64,000 nt of DNA from Bacillota bacterium (lineage in GTDB: Bacteria; Bacillota; Clostridia; Christensenellales; SZUA-584), in contig JAEYZN010000006.1 in NCBI GenBank assembly GCA_023428025.1, forward strand, positions 62,001 to 126,000, written 5' to 3'. A model generated the notes under the pieces. It was not told the DNA's origin. It worked only from the letters and a program-made list of their open reading frames with translations, and searched no databases. Positions 51,350 through 60,482 of this stretch are shown here, one piece after another; position 1 is the first letter of the stretch; every line of letters starts with the position of its first letter. The position numbers were made by a program, and so were the translations under genes.

Positions 51350-51883
51350 TTATACGTGCTTCGCGCCTTCGTCGAAGGCCTTTTCGTTGATGGGAATGAG
51401 GTGCGCCTTGCCCTTGCCCAGCACATACTCGACGGCCTTGATCACGCTCTCCTTGCTGACCGCGCCGGATGAGGCGATGTATGCGCCCAGCATCACGATG
51501 TTGGCCACGCGTGCATTGCCCAGCTCCGTCGCAATATCGTTCACGGGGATGTAGTGCACGTTCACGTCGCTGCGCGTCGCTTTCTTGTCGATGAGCGACG
51601 AGTTGATGAACAGCGTGCCGCCCGGCTTCAAAGCGCTCTCGTACTTGTCCAGCGAGGGCTTGTTCATGACGATGACCGCGTCCGCCTCGGTGACGACCGG
51701 CGAGCCCACCGGATCGTCCGACACGATCACGCAGCAGTTCGCGGTGCCGCCGCGCATCTCGGGGCCGTAGGACGGCATCCAGGACACGTGCTTATCTTCC
51801 ACCATGCCCGCGTAGGCGATGATCTGACCCATCAGCAGCACGCCCTGGCCGCCGAAGCCCGCGCAAATGATTTCGCTTGTCAT
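51350..51883 (-). CDS. 2-oxoacid:ferredoxin oxidoreductase, gamma subunit
   Basis: A 177-residue subunit with the conserved opening ICAGFGGQGVLLMGQIIAYAGM, then SYGPEMRGGTANCCVIVSD and MNKPSLDKYE. In characterised enzymes this subunit completes the CoA-binding part of the complex. Last gene of a four-gene operon in the order ferredoxin-alpha-beta-gamma, an arrangement usual for VOR/KOR-type enzymes. One base separates it from the beta gene. Confidence 0.9.
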   Translation of the reverse strand: MTSEIICAGFGGQGVLLMGQIIAYAGMVEDKHVSWMPSYGPEMRGGTANCCVIVSDDPVGSPVVTEADAVIVMNKPSLDKYESALKPGGTLFINSSLIDKKATRSDVNVHYIPVNDIATELGNARVANIVMLGAYIASSGAVSKESVIKAVEYVLGKGKAHLIPINEKAFDEGAKHV

Positions 51884-51884
51884 A

Positions 51885-52622
51885 TTACTTGACCTCCTTG
51901 TATACGCCGAGCGGATAGTAGGGGATCATGTTGTCTTTCAGCCACTGTAGCGCCTCCACCGGGGAAAGCCCCCAGTTGGTGGGGCAGGTGGACAGCAGCT
52001 CGACGAGCGAGAAGCCCTTGCCGGACATCTGCGTCTCAAACGCCTTGCGGATGGCCTTTTTTGCTTTGTTGATGTTCGGCACGTCGTGCAGCGACACGCG
52101 CTCCACGTAGGCCGCGCCCTCCAGCGTGGAGAGCATTTCAGCCACGCGCACCGGATAGCCGCAGTGGTCCGCGTCGCGCCCGTACGGCGAGGTGGTGGTC
52201 TTCTGGCCTACCAGCGTGGTGGGGGCCATCTGGCCGCCCGTCATGCCGTATATCGCGTTGTTGACAAATATCGTGGTGATCTTCTCGCCCCTCGCCGCCG
52301 CGTGGACGATCTCCGCCGCGCCGATGGACGCGAGGTCGCCGTCGCCTTGATACGTGAACACCAGGTTCTCGGGGTGCACGCGTTTCGCGCCGGTGGCCAC
52401 CGCCGGGGCGCGGCCGTGCGCCGCCTCGTACATGTCGATATCGAAATATTTGTAGGCAAACACCGCGCAGCCCACGGGGGAGATGCCGATGGCATGATCC
52501 TTAAGGCCCATCTCTTCGATGTTCTCGGCGATCAGCCGGTGAACGATGCCGTGCGTGCAGCCGGGGCAGTAATGGAAGGGAACGTCCCGGATCAGGGCGC
52601 TTTTCTTGAATACGACTGCCAT
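51885..52622 (-). CDS. 2-oxoacid:ferredoxin oxidoreductase, beta (ThDP) subunit
   Basis: A 245-residue subunit. The ThDP/Mg motif is YQGDGDLASIGAAEIVHAAARGEKIT..NNAIYGMTGGQ. The opening PFHYCPGCTHGIVHRL includes Cys pairs as in KorB/VorA. The enzyme oxidatively decarboxylates a 2-oxoacid to acyl-CoA, reducing ferredoxin; in the reverse direction it can build oxoacids. Placement beside the ilv operon favours a branched-chain oxoacid (VOR), but KOR cannot be excluded. Confidence 0.9.
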   Translation of the reverse strand: MAVVFKKSALIRDVPFHYCPGCTHGIVHRLIAENIEEMGLKDHAIGISPVGCAVFAYKYFDIDMYEAAHGRAPAVATGAKRVHPENLVFTYQGDGDLASIGAAEIVHAAARGEKITTIFVNNAIYGMTGGQMAPTTLVGQKTTTSPYGRDADHCGYPVRVAEMLSTLEGAAYVERVSLHDVPNINKAKKAIRKAFETQMSGKGFSLVELLSTCPTNWGLSPVEALQWLKDNMIPYYPLGVYKEVK

Positions 52623-52623
52623 G

Positions 52624-53685
52624 CTACTTCGCCTCCTTTATCGCCTTGAGCGCGTCGATGATCTGGTTCGGCGTGGGGATGATGCCGCCGGTGGTGCCCA
52701 CAAAGCTCACCGGGCGCTTGCCGTTCACAGCCAGCCTCACGTCTTCCACCATCTGTCCGGCGCTCATCTCCACCGCAAGGAAGGCCTTGCATTTGTCCGT
52801 CGCCGCCGCAATGGGCTGCGAGGGGAAGGGCCACAGCGTGATGGGGCGGATGAGGCCCGCCTTGATGCCCAATTCATTTCTGGCCTTGATGATGGCGTTG
52901 CGCGCGATACGCGACGTGGTGCCGTAGGCCACGATGCAGATTTCCGCGTCGTCCATCATGAATGTATCAAACTTCGTTTCGTTCTCCGTGATCGTCTTGT
53001 ATACGCTTTGCAGCCGCGCGTTGACCACGCTCATCTCTTCCGCTTCGATGTAAAGCGAGTTGATGACAGCGCGCGGACGGGAACCGTCGTAACCGGTGGC
53101 CGCCCAGGTCTTGGGAGGCTGCTCGCGCTTTACGGGCTCCTTGAACTCCACGGGCTCCATCATCTGGCCGATCATGCCGTCGCCCATCACCAGCACGGGC
53201 ACGCGGTAAAAATCAGACAGCTCAAACGCTTCCATCACGCAGTCCGCCGCTTCCTGCACGGAGCTGGGGGCCAGCACGATGAGGCGGTAGTCGCCATGGC
53301 CGCCGCCTTTGACAGCCTGGAAATAGTCGCCCTGAGAGGGCAGTATGCCGCCGAGGCCCGGCCCGCTGCGCACGATGTTGACGATCACGCACGGAAGCTC
53401 CGCGCACGCGATGTAGCTGATGCCTTCCTGCTTTAAGCTGATGCCCGGCGAGGAAGAAGACGTCATCACGCGGGCGCCCGCGCCGGCCGCGCCATACACC
53501 ATGTTGATCGCGGATACCTCGGACTCGGCCTGAAGGAACGTGCCGCCAACCTCCGGCATGCGCCGCGCCATGTATTCGGGAATCTGGTTTTGAGGCGTTA
53601 TCGGGTAACCGAAAAAGTAACGGCATCCCGCCTGGATGGCCGCTTCCGCGATCGCCTCGTTGCCTTTCATTAATACTTTTGCCAT
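52624..53685 (-). CDS. 2-oxoacid:ferredoxin oxidoreductase, alpha subunit
   Basis: A 353-residue subunit with KGNEAIAEAAIQAGCRYFFGYPITPQNQIPEYMA at the N-terminus (pyrimidine-binding fold), SSSSPGISLKQEGISYIA, and GGHGDYRLIVLAPSSVQEA. ATG 53685 is preferred to the in-frame GTG 53694 because AAGGTGG is 5 bases upstream. The annotation most often given to such proteins is VorB, 3-methyl-2-oxobutanoate:ferredoxin oxidoreductase. Confidence 0.9.
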   Translation of the reverse strand: MAKVLMKGNEAIAEAAIQAGCRYFFGYPITPQNQIPEYMARRMPEVGGTFLQAESEVSAINMVYGAAGAGARVMTSSSSPGISLKQEGISYIACAELPCVIVNIVRSGPGLGGILPSQGDYFQAVKGGGHGDYRLIVLAPSSVQEAADCVMEAFELSDFYRVPVLVMGDGMIGQMMEPVEFKEPVKREQPPKTWAATGYDGSRPRAVINSLYIEAEEMSVVNARLQSVYKTITENETKFDTFMMDDAEICIVAYGTTSRIARNAIIKARNELGIKAGLIRPITLWPFPSQPIAAATDKCKAFLAVEMSAGQMVEDVRLAVNGKRPVSFVGTTGGIIPTPNQIIDALKAIKEAK

Positions 53686-53721
53686 GTTTGCCACCTTAAA
53701 ATATTTACAGCCAAAGGCCGG

Positions 53722-53928
53722 TTATTTTTCCACCGTCAGCACAAAATCGGGACACATTTTCGCGCAGCTTGCACAGCCGATGCAAAGCGACATGTCGGTG
53801 ATTTCCGTCGGATTGTACCCCTTCGCGTTGATCACCGTTTTGGAAAGCACCATGATCTTCTTGGGGCACACCGTCACGCAGAGCCCGCAGCCTTTGCAGG
53901 CGTCTTGATTGATCGTTACCTTTGCCAC
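53722..53928 (-). CDS. 2 x [4Fe-4S] ferredoxin subunit of the oxidoreductase
   Basis: A 68-residue ferredoxin with two cluster motifs, CKGCGLCVTVCP and CIGCASCAKMCP. It acts as the electron-acceptor (delta) subunit. The start is GTG 53928 with GAGGAAC upstream. First gene of the leftward operon. Confidence 0.93.
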   Translation of the reverse strand: MAKVTINQDACKGCGLCVTVCPKKIMVLSKTVINAKGYNPTEITDMSLCIGCASCAKMCPDFVLTVEK

Positions 53929-53963
53929 AACTTGTTCCTCTCATGTTAAAGAATGCAGAAATA

Positions 53964-53993
53964 AGAATATCATATTGAACCTTTTAAAGTCAA
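53964..53993 (-). promoter_or_regulatory. promoter of the oxidoreductase operon
   Basis: Leftward TTGACT (complement of 53988-53993), 18 bases, TATTCT (53964-53969), about 35 bases before the ferredoxin start. Confidence 0.55.
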
Positions 53994-54091
53994 CGCAATC
54001 AAACGCGGCCCGCCGCCTTATTCCGACAAAATTCACGGTATGTTCACGTCATTAAACATTGACTTATGATACAATAATTTGTCAGGTTATG

Positions 54092-54119
54092 TTGATGCTC
54101 CGCGGTGACGTTATATAAT
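54092..54119 (+). promoter_or_regulatory. promoter of the SDR gene
   Basis: TTGATG (54092-54097), 16 bases, TATAAT (54114-54119), about 53 bases before the SDR start. Confidence 0.55.
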
Positions 54120-54172
54120 AGTATTCCGATGTGACAATTCCGGCAGCGCGCCTGCCGTACGTGGAGGAATTC

Positions 54173-54928
54173 ATGGAACTGAATCTCAAAGGCAAAAACG
54201 CGGTCGTGACCGGGGGCGGGCACGGCCTCGGGCGGGCGATCTGCCTGAAGCTCGCCGAAGAGGGTGTGAACATCGCGCTCAATTATCACAGCAGCGAAGA
54301 GCGGGCGCAAAAGACGCTGGACGACATCAAAACGCTGGGGGTGAAAGCCGCGGCGATCAAGGGCGACGTATCGGACGAACAGGACATTTCGGCGCTGTTC
54401 GACGAGGCGGAGCGGGCGCTCGGCCCTGTTACGCTGCTCGTCAATAATTCCGGCGTCTGCCCGGTGGCGATGATCAGGGACATGGACTACGCGGAGTGGA
54501 AGCGCGTGCTGGACATCAACATGTCCGGCGTGTTCCTCGCCTGCCGCGAGTTCATCCGCAGGCTGCCCAAGGGCGAAGAGGGCTCCATTGTCAGCGTCTC
54601 GTCGCTGACGGCGTACATCGGCTCCAAGCGCGGCAAGACGGCTTATTCCGCCAGCAAGGGTGGTGTGGTCACGTTCACCACATCTCTGGCGCGGGAGGTG
54701 GCCGCGGACGGCATTCGCGTCAACGCGGTGGCGCCCGGCATGATGTACACCAGCATGACGGCGGATGTGCTGGACAAGGAAAGGGAAAAATACAATGCGC
54801 AGATACCGCTTGGGCGCATCGGTGAGGTGGAGGAGACCGCGCGTGTGGTGGCGTTTTTGCTGAGCGACGCGGCCAGTTACATCACCGGTGCCACCATCGA
54901 TGTATCGGGCGGCATGATAAGCCGATAA
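54173..54928 (+). CDS. short-chain dehydrogenase/reductase (FabG-like)
   Basis: A 251-residue NAD(P)-dependent SDR. The dinucleotide loop is VTGGGHGLGRAI, NNSGV matches the NNAG site, and catalytic Ser is in VSVSSLTAYIG. Tyr and Lys lie in YSASKGG. The C-terminus SDAASYITGATIDVSGG is of the classical type. ATG 54173 follows GGAGG; the longer frame starting at 54131 has no ribosome site. It stands alone, away from fatty-acid synthesis genes, so the substrate is open. Confidence 0.87.
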   Translation: MELNLKGKNAVVTGGGHGLGRAICLKLAEEGVNIALNYHSSEERAQKTLDDIKTLGVKAAAIKGDVSDEQDISALFDEAERALGPVTLLVNNSGVCPVAMIRDMDYAEWKRVLDINMSGVFLACREFIRRLPKGEEGSIVSVSSLTAYIGSKRGKTAYSASKGGVVTFTTSLAREVAADGIRVNAVAPGMMYTSMTADVLDKEREKYNAQIPLGRIGEVEETARVVAFLLSDAASYITGATIDVSGGMISR

Positions 54929-55014
54929 GCGGCGAAGCAGTTGCCTTGACGGGCGTCAGATGATAAAATGAAGTTTATGGTGCGGCGGCAGCCGTCCAGG
55001 ATAAGGGGAACGCA

Positions 55015-57687
55015 ATGGGACTGATAAGAAACGTGATCGGCGGAAGCAATGAAGGCAAGGTCAAAAAGATACGCAAGATTGCGGACGCCGTGGTCAAGCT
55101 GGAAGACGAATACAGGAAACTGAGCGACAGCGCGCTGCAGGCCAAAACGCAGGAGTTCAAAAAGCGCTACGAAAATGGCGAGAGTCTGGACGACCTGCTG
55201 CCCGAGGTGTTCGCGCAGGTGCGCGAGGCGGCGGACCGGGTGCTGGGCATGCGGCACTTCTACGTCCAGCTCATCGGCGGTATCGTGCTCCATCAGGGGC
55301 GCATCGCCGAGATGAAGACGGGCGAAGGCAAAACGCTGGTCGCCACGCTGGCGGTGTGCCTGAACGCGCTGACCGGCAAGGGCGTGCACGTCGTCACCGT
55401 CAACGATTACCTCGCCAAGAGAGACTCGGAGTGGATGGGCAAGCTGTACACCTTCCTCGGCTTCTCGGTGGGCCTCGTGATCCACGCGATCCCGGCGGAG
55501 GAGAGGCGCGCCAACTATTACTGCGACATCGTCTACGGCACCAACAACGAATTCGGTTTCGACTATTTGAGGGACAACATGGTCATCCGCAAGGAACGCA
55601 TGGTGCAGCGCGAGCTGGCCTTCGCCGTTGTGGACGAGGTGGACAGCATACTGATCGACGAAGCGCGCACGCCGCTCATCATCTCGGGCGCGGGCGACAA
55701 GAGCACCGACATGTACGCCACAGTGGACCGCTTCGTGAAAAAGCTCAAGATAGAGGACGACTTCACCGTCGATGAAAAGCTCAAGGCCATCAACCTGACG
55801 GAGGAAGGCATTGCCAAGTCGGAAAGGGAATTCGGCGTCGAGAACCTGTCGGACGTGGAGAACACCGAGCTCAACCACCACATCAATCAGGCGCTCAAGG
55901 CCAACAACCTGATGAAGCGCGATATCGACTATGTCGTCAAGGACGGGCAGGTCATCATCGTGGACGAGTTCACGGGCCGCCTGATGATGGGCCGCCGTTA
56001 TTCTGAAGGGCTGCACCAGGCCATCGAGGCGAAGGAGAACGTGAAGGTGGAGCGTGAGACCCGGACGCTGGCCACCATCACCTTCCAGAACTATTTCCGC
56101 ATGTACGAAAAGCTGTCCGGCATGACGGGTACGGCGAAGACGGAAGAGGACGAATTCCAGGGCATCTACAACCTGGACGTGGTGCAGATACCCACCAACC
56201 GCCCGATGGTCCGCGAGGATATGAACGACGTCATCTACGCCACCGAAGCGGGCAAGTTCCGCGCCGTGGTGGAGGAGGTGGGGCGCGTGCACGCCACCGG
56301 CCGTCCGGTGCTGGTGGGCACGGTGTCGGTGGAAAAGTCCGAGCGGCTGTCCGGCATGCTCACGCGCAGCGGCGTGAAGCACAACGTGCTGAACGCGAAG
56401 AACCACGAGAAGGAAGCGTTGATCGTCGCGCAGGCGGGCAAGAAGAACGCCGTCACCATCGCGACCAACATGGCCGGCCGCGGTACCGACATCATATTGG
56501 GCGGCAACCCGGACTTCGCGTCGCGCGCCGACATGCGCACCGAGGATTTCACAGAGGAGTTGATCGAGGCGGGAATCGGTCACGCGCCTACGGAGGACGA
56601 AGACATCTTAAGAGCCCGCAAGCGCTATGCCGAGCTGCTGGATAAGCACAGGAAGGCGATGCAGCCGGAGCACGACGAGGTGGTGAGCTTGGGCGGCCTG
56701 CACATCGTGGGCACAGAGCGGCACGAATCCCGCCGTATCGACAACCAGCTTCGCGGCCGCAGCGGCCGCCAGGGCGACCCCGGTTCGTCGGTGTTCTATA
56801 TCTCGCTGGAGGATGACCTGATGCGCCTGTTTGGCGGCGAACGCGTGCAGGGCATCATGACCTCTGTCAGCAAGGACGACGACATCCCGCTGACCTTCGG
56901 GCTGCTGACCAAGCAGATCGAGTCGGCGCAGAAGCGCATCGAATACCGCAACTACGAAATCAGAAAGAACGTGCTGCAGTTCGACGACGTGATGAACAAG
57001 CAGCGCGAGCTGATCTACTCCCAGCGCCGCCGCGTGCTGATGGGCGAGGATGTCCGCGAGAACGTCATGGATATGCTGGACACGCTGTTGGGCGAGATGT
57101 TCCCGGTGTATTGCCCGGAGAATACCTTTCCCGAGGAATGGGACATCGCGGGCATGACGGAATATTTCAGCAAGATATTCCTGCCCAAGGGCGCGCTGCT
57201 GTTCAAGCCGGAGGAGGTCGACGAGCTGGAGCATAAATCCGCCAAAGAGCGCATCCGCGAGCTGGCGAAGCAGTTCTACAGCCTCAAGGAGCAGGAGATC
57301 GAGCAGGGCGGTCAGAACATGCGCGAGATCGAGCGCATCCTGCTGCTGCGCGCTGTGGACACCAAATGGATGGCGCATATCGACGCGATGGACCAGCTGC
57401 GGCAGGGTATCGGCCTGCGCGCCTACGGCCAGAGGGACCCCATCATCGAGTATCGCCGCGAAGGCTTCGACATGTTCGACGAGATGATCCGCGAGATACA
57501 GGAAGACACCGTGACGATGCTCTACCACGTGAAGCTGACCACAAAGCCGATGCAGCGTGAAGCGCCGCGCGTGGTGGAACCGCCCAAAAAGGCGGTGGAT
57601 TCCAGCGGCAACAAGCTGGGAAGAAACGCGCCGTGCCCGTGCGGAAGCGGTAAAAAATATAAGAATTGCTGCGGACGGGAGCAGTAG
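55015..57687 (+). CDS. secA: preprotein translocase ATPase SecA
   Basis: An 890-residue motor that pushes preproteins through SecYEG. Walker A AEMKTGEGKTLVATL, DEAD-like FAVVDEVDSILIDEARTPLI, helicase motif GRGTDIILGGNPDF, and RGRSGRQGDPGSS are all present. The C-terminal SEC-C zinc motif (CPCGSGKKYKNCC) is retained, which binds SecB or ribosome in other bacteria. The length is ordinary. prfB follows at once, a conserved order. Confidence 0.96.
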   Translation: MGLIRNVIGGSNEGKVKKIRKIADAVVKLEDEYRKLSDSALQAKTQEFKKRYENGESLDDLLPEVFAQVREAADRVLGMRHFYVQLIGGIVLHQGRIAEMKTGEGKTLVATLAVCLNALTGKGVHVVTVNDYLAKRDSEWMGKLYTFLGFSVGLVIHAIPAEERRANYYCDIVYGTNNEFGFDYLRDNMVIRKERMVQRELAFAVVDEVDSILIDEARTPLIISGAGDKSTDMYATVDRFVKKLKIEDDFTVDEKLKAINLTEEGIAKSEREFGVENLSDVENTELNHHINQALKANNLMKRDIDYVVKDGQVIIVDEFTGRLMMGRRYSEGLHQAIEAKENVKVERETRTLATITFQNYFRMYEKLSGMTGTAKTEEDEFQGIYNLDVVQIPTNRPMVREDMNDVIYATEAGKFRAVVEEVGRVHATGRPVLVGTVSVEKSERLSGMLTRSGVKHNVLNAKNHEKEALIVAQAGKKNAVTIATNMAGRGTDIILGGNPDFASRADMRTEDFTEELIEAGIGHAPTEDEDILRARKRYAELLDKHRKAMQPEHDEVVSLGGLHIVGTERHESRRIDNQLRGRSGRQGDPGSSVFYISLEDDLMRLFGGERVQGIMTSVSKDDDIPLTFGLLTKQIESAQKRIEYRNYEIRKNVLQFDDVMNKQRELIYSQRRRVLMGEDVRENVMDMLDTLLGEMFPVYCPENTFPEEWDIAGMTEYFSKIFLPKGALLFKPEEVDELEHKSAKERIRELAKQFYSLKEQEIEQGGQNMREIERILLLRAVDTKWMAHIDAMDQLRQGIGLRAYGQRDPIIEYRREGFDMFDEMIREIQEDTVTMLYHVKLTTKPMQREAPRVVEPPKKAVDSSGNKLGRNAPCPCGSGKKYKNCCGREQ

Positions 57688-57695
57688 AGGAGCAT

Positions 57696-58796
57696 ATGCT
57701 GCAGACAGACGAAGCCAAACTGATGATAGGCGAGATACGCGCGCTGCTGGGCGAGGCCCAGAACGCGCTGGGGCTGGAGGCGCTCAAAAAGGAGCTGGCC
57801 GATTTCCAGGCAAAAATGGAAGAGCCGGGTTTCTGGGAAAACGTACAGGAAGCCCACAAGGTCAATAAAAAGGTCAAGCCGATCGAAGACAAGCTGGAGC
57901 AGTTCGGCAAGATCTCCGCGCGTCTGGAAGACGCGGTGGTGCTGCTGGAGCTGGTGGAAGAGGGCGGCGACGCGGACATGGCGGAGGAGCTGGCACAAGA
58001 GCTGGCCGCGCTGAAAAAGGATGTGTCCGACCTGCGGCTCAAAGCGCTGCTGCGCGGGGAATACGACTCGAACGGCGCGATACTGTCCCTGCACGCCGGG
58101 GCGGGCGGCACCGAGGCACAGGATTGGGTGGAGATGCTTTACCGCATGTACACGCGCTGGTGCGAACGCAAGAAATACACCGTCAAGGTGCTGGACTTTC
58201 TGGCGGGCGACGAAGCGGGCATCAAGAGCGTCACGTTCGAGGTGATCGGCCTCAACGCGTACGGCTATCTGAAAGCGGAGAAGGGCGTGCACCGGCTGGT
58301 GCGCATATCCCCGTTCGACTCATCCGCACGGCGCCATACGTCCTTCGCGTCGCTGGACGTGATGCCCGATCTGGAAGACGACGAAGGAGACATCGAGATC
58401 AACAGCGACGACCTGAGGGTAGATACGTATCGGTCCTCCGGCGCGGGCGGACAGCACGTCAACAAGACCGAATCGGCGATCCGCATCACGCATCTGCCCA
58501 CCGGCATCGTGGTGCAGTGCCAGAACGAACGCTCGCAGATACAGAACCGCGAGACGGCGATGCGCATGCTGAGATCGAAGCTCATCGAAAAGCGCGAGAG
58601 CGAGAGGTTGCGCGAGATACAGGAGATAAAGGGAGAGATGAAAAAGATCGAATGGGGCAGCCAGATCCGTTCCTACGTGTTTCATCCCTACAGCATGGTG
58701 AAGGACCACAGAACCAGTGAGGAGACGGGCAACGTTTCGGCGGTGATGGACGGCGAGATCGACAACTTCATTAACGCTTACCTCGCGGTGTCTTAA
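57696..58796 (+). CDS. prfB: peptide chain release factor 2, without programmed frameshift
   Basis: A 366-residue class I release factor recognising UGA and UAA. The tripeptide SPF is in RISPFDSSARRH, and the GGQ peptidyl-transferase motif in SSGAGGQHVNK. The frame is continuous from ATG 57696 to TAA; the usual in-frame UGA and CUU slip near codon 25 is absent. The ribosome site GAGGAG overlaps the secA stop. Full length compared with E. coli RF2 (365). Confidence 0.95.
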   Translation: MLQTDEAKLMIGEIRALLGEAQNALGLEALKKELADFQAKMEEPGFWENVQEAHKVNKKVKPIEDKLEQFGKISARLEDAVVLLELVEEGGDADMAEELAQELAALKKDVSDLRLKALLRGEYDSNGAILSLHAGAGGTEAQDWVEMLYRMYTRWCERKKYTVKVLDFLAGDEAGIKSVTFEVIGLNAYGYLKAEKGVHRLVRISPFDSSARRHTSFASLDVMPDLEDDEGDIEINSDDLRVDTYRSSGAGGQHVNKTESAIRITHLPTGIVVQCQNERSQIQNRETAMRMLRSKLIEKRESERLREIQEIKGEMKKIEWGSQIRSYVFHPYSMVKDHRTSEETGNVSAVMDGEIDNFINAYLAVS

Positions 58797-58797
58797 A

Positions 58798-59616
58798 ATG
58801 TACCGGGCGGTCATATTCTTTTTCAGCGGCACCGGCAACACCTGGTGGGTGGCCGACAGGATCAAGAAACAGCTGGACGCAAGAGGCATCAATGCCGACA
58901 TCGTATCGACGGACAGCGTGGACAGCAAAAAAGCGGACTGGTGGATCAAGTCGGCCGATCTTGTGCTGTTCGGCTGGCCCGCGTATGAGTACGACCTGCC
59001 TGTACCCGTTAAAACGTTCATAGACAATCTTTACGTCGTGGAGAAGGGAAAGCACGTGCATACCTTCTGCACGGCGTCTCATTTTACAGCGGACAGCGCG
59101 TACGTTTACCGCCGTCCATTCAAAGCCAGGGGCCTCACCATAGACAGCGCGGCGCATTTCACGATGCCGTTCCACCTGTACATCACACGCGGCAGCAAAG
59201 GCCGGCCCAACGAAAAGGCAGTCCGGCGCATGTTGGCGGGCTGCGAAAGAAAAGTGGACACCTATGTGAAGGCGCTGTTGGAGGGCCGCGCGGTCATAAA
59301 AGGACGCGGCCTTGGGTGGCTGGGGGCGATTCAGCGCCTGCCTTACCGCTTTGGCGCTGCCCGCCGCAGAAACCGCATGGCGGTGGACGAAGCGCGCTGC
59401 ACACGCTGCGGCGCGTGCGCGCAGATGTGCCCCGTCAAAAACATCACGCTGGATGCCGTGCCGCAATTTCTGGGCAACTGCGCCCGGTGCCTGCGCTGCT
59501 ACGCGTTTTGCCCGGCCTCGGCCATCAGCATCGATGGCTGCCTGCATGATGTGAGCCCTGGGCGCCCATACGCCCTTCCCGACAAGCGCTTCAAGCCCTA
59601 CATGCTGATAAAATAA
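58798..59616 (+). CDS. EFR1-type flavodoxin-fold / 2[4Fe-4S] ferredoxin protein
   Basis: A 272-residue protein. A flavodoxin-like N-terminus (FFFSGTGNTWWVADRI, then FGWPAYEYDLPVPVKTFI) is fused to a C-terminal two-cluster ferredoxin (CTRCGACAQMCP and CARCLRCYAFCP, about 200-240). Such proteins are thought to shuttle low-potential electrons; the partner is unknown. It starts 1 base after the prfB stop. Confidence 0.87.
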   Translation: MYRAVIFFFSGTGNTWWVADRIKKQLDARGINADIVSTDSVDSKKADWWIKSADLVLFGWPAYEYDLPVPVKTFIDNLYVVEKGKHVHTFCTASHFTADSAYVYRRPFKARGLTIDSAAHFTMPFHLYITRGSKGRPNEKAVRRMLAGCERKVDTYVKALLEGRAVIKGRGLGWLGAIQRLPYRFGAARRRNRMAVDEARCTRCGACAQMCPVKNITLDAVPQFLGNCARCLRCYAFCPASAISIDGCLHDVSPGRPYALPDKRFKPYMLIK

Positions 59617-59642
59617 CCCAACCGACACCGCTAAAAGTGCAA

Positions 59643-59671
59643 GTATACATGACCGTGCCTGTGCATATATT
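59643..59671 (+). promoter_or_regulatory. possible sigma-E promoter of yabP
   Basis: GTATACA (59643-59649), 14 bases, CATATATT (59664-59671). It partly resembles the sigma-E pattern (-10 CATACAMT). In Bacillus yabP belongs to sporulation transcription, so the position is suggestive, but the match is imperfect. Confidence 0.3.
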
Positions 59672-59704
59672 CTATTGTGCACTTTAGAAAAAAGGAGCCG
59701 GATC

Positions 59705-60004
59705 ATGTATATTGAGGAACCAAACGAAAGACCGATCAATAAGTCGCCTCACAAGGTTGTGATCGATTCGCGGAGCAAGGTGGTTATCACGGCGGTGGAA
59801 GACGTGGACAGCTTCAATGAAAACGAAGTCATCCTGTTGACCAATCACGGCTTTATCACCATCACCGGTGAAGACCTGCACATCAGCAAGCTGAACCTGG
59901 AAGAAGGGCAGCTGGTGGTGGAGGGCAAAATCCAAAGCATCGACTACGCGGATCATGAGGAGGAGCGCGCCAAGCGCGGTGTGTTCTCAAGGGTGTTCAA
60001 GTAA
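59705..60004 (+). CDS. yabP: sporulation protein YabP
   Basis: A 99-residue YabP-family protein (HKVVIDSRSKVVITAVEDVDSFNENEVILLT, then GFITITGEDLHISKLNLEEGQL). The family is needed for spore formation in Bacillus; the molecular role is not settled. ATG 59705 follows AAAAAAGGAGCC. It is paired with yabQ as in most endospore formers, direct evidence that this organism sporulates or descends from one that does. Confidence 0.93.
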   Translation: MYIEEPNERPINKSPHKVVIDSRSKVVITAVEDVDSFNENEVILLTNHGFITITGEDLHISKLNLEEGQLVVEGKIQSIDYADHEEERAKRGVFSRVFK

Positions 60005-60015
60005 GGTGCGGCGTC

Positions 60016-60354
60016 ATGGAAACGACAGCGCCGCAGATCTACATATTCATAATCACCCTGTACGGCGGCATACTTGCGGGCGTTGCGTACGATATCTATC
60101 GTTGCATCCGCAAGGTTGCGAAGAAAGGCCGCTGGCTGACGGCGCTGCTTGACACGCTGTTTATCATCACGCTGGGGCTTATTGTGTTGGCGGCGCTGTA
60201 TTTCGCCAATCAGGGAGAACTGAGGTTGTTCACGTTTGTAGGGCTGGCGCTTGGCTTCGCGCTTTATATGGCGGGGCTCTCGCTGTTTGTCAACTTTGTG
60301 GCGAAAAAAATCAAACAGCGGTTCAGCAAAGACAGCACAGAGAAAAAAGATTAA
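60016..60354 (+). CDS. yabQ: spore cortex biosynthesis protein YabQ
   Basis: A 112-residue membrane protein with about three to four hydrophobic segments (about 7-28, 43-63, 68-98). The family opening QIYIFIITLYGGILAGVAYDIYRCIRK is present. Bacillus YabQ is about twice as long; clostridial forms are shorter. AAGGTG precedes the ATG, 11 bases after yabP. In Bacillus YabQ localises to the forespore membrane and is needed for cortex formation. Confidence 0.88.
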   Translation: METTAPQIYIFIITLYGGILAGVAYDIYRCIRKVAKKGRWLTALLDTLFIITLGLIVLAALYFANQGELRLFTFVGLALGFALYMAGLSLFVNFVAKKIKQRFSKDSTEKKD

Positions 60355-60482
60355 GAATGTATGCAATCAGGCAGGATACAGCCCTGTCTATGTCGAAATA
60401 TATACGTATTGTTATGTTATTTGTGTTTGGTCGCGGCATATATATAAAGATAAAAACAGCCGCAATGTATTTGTGAGGGGTC

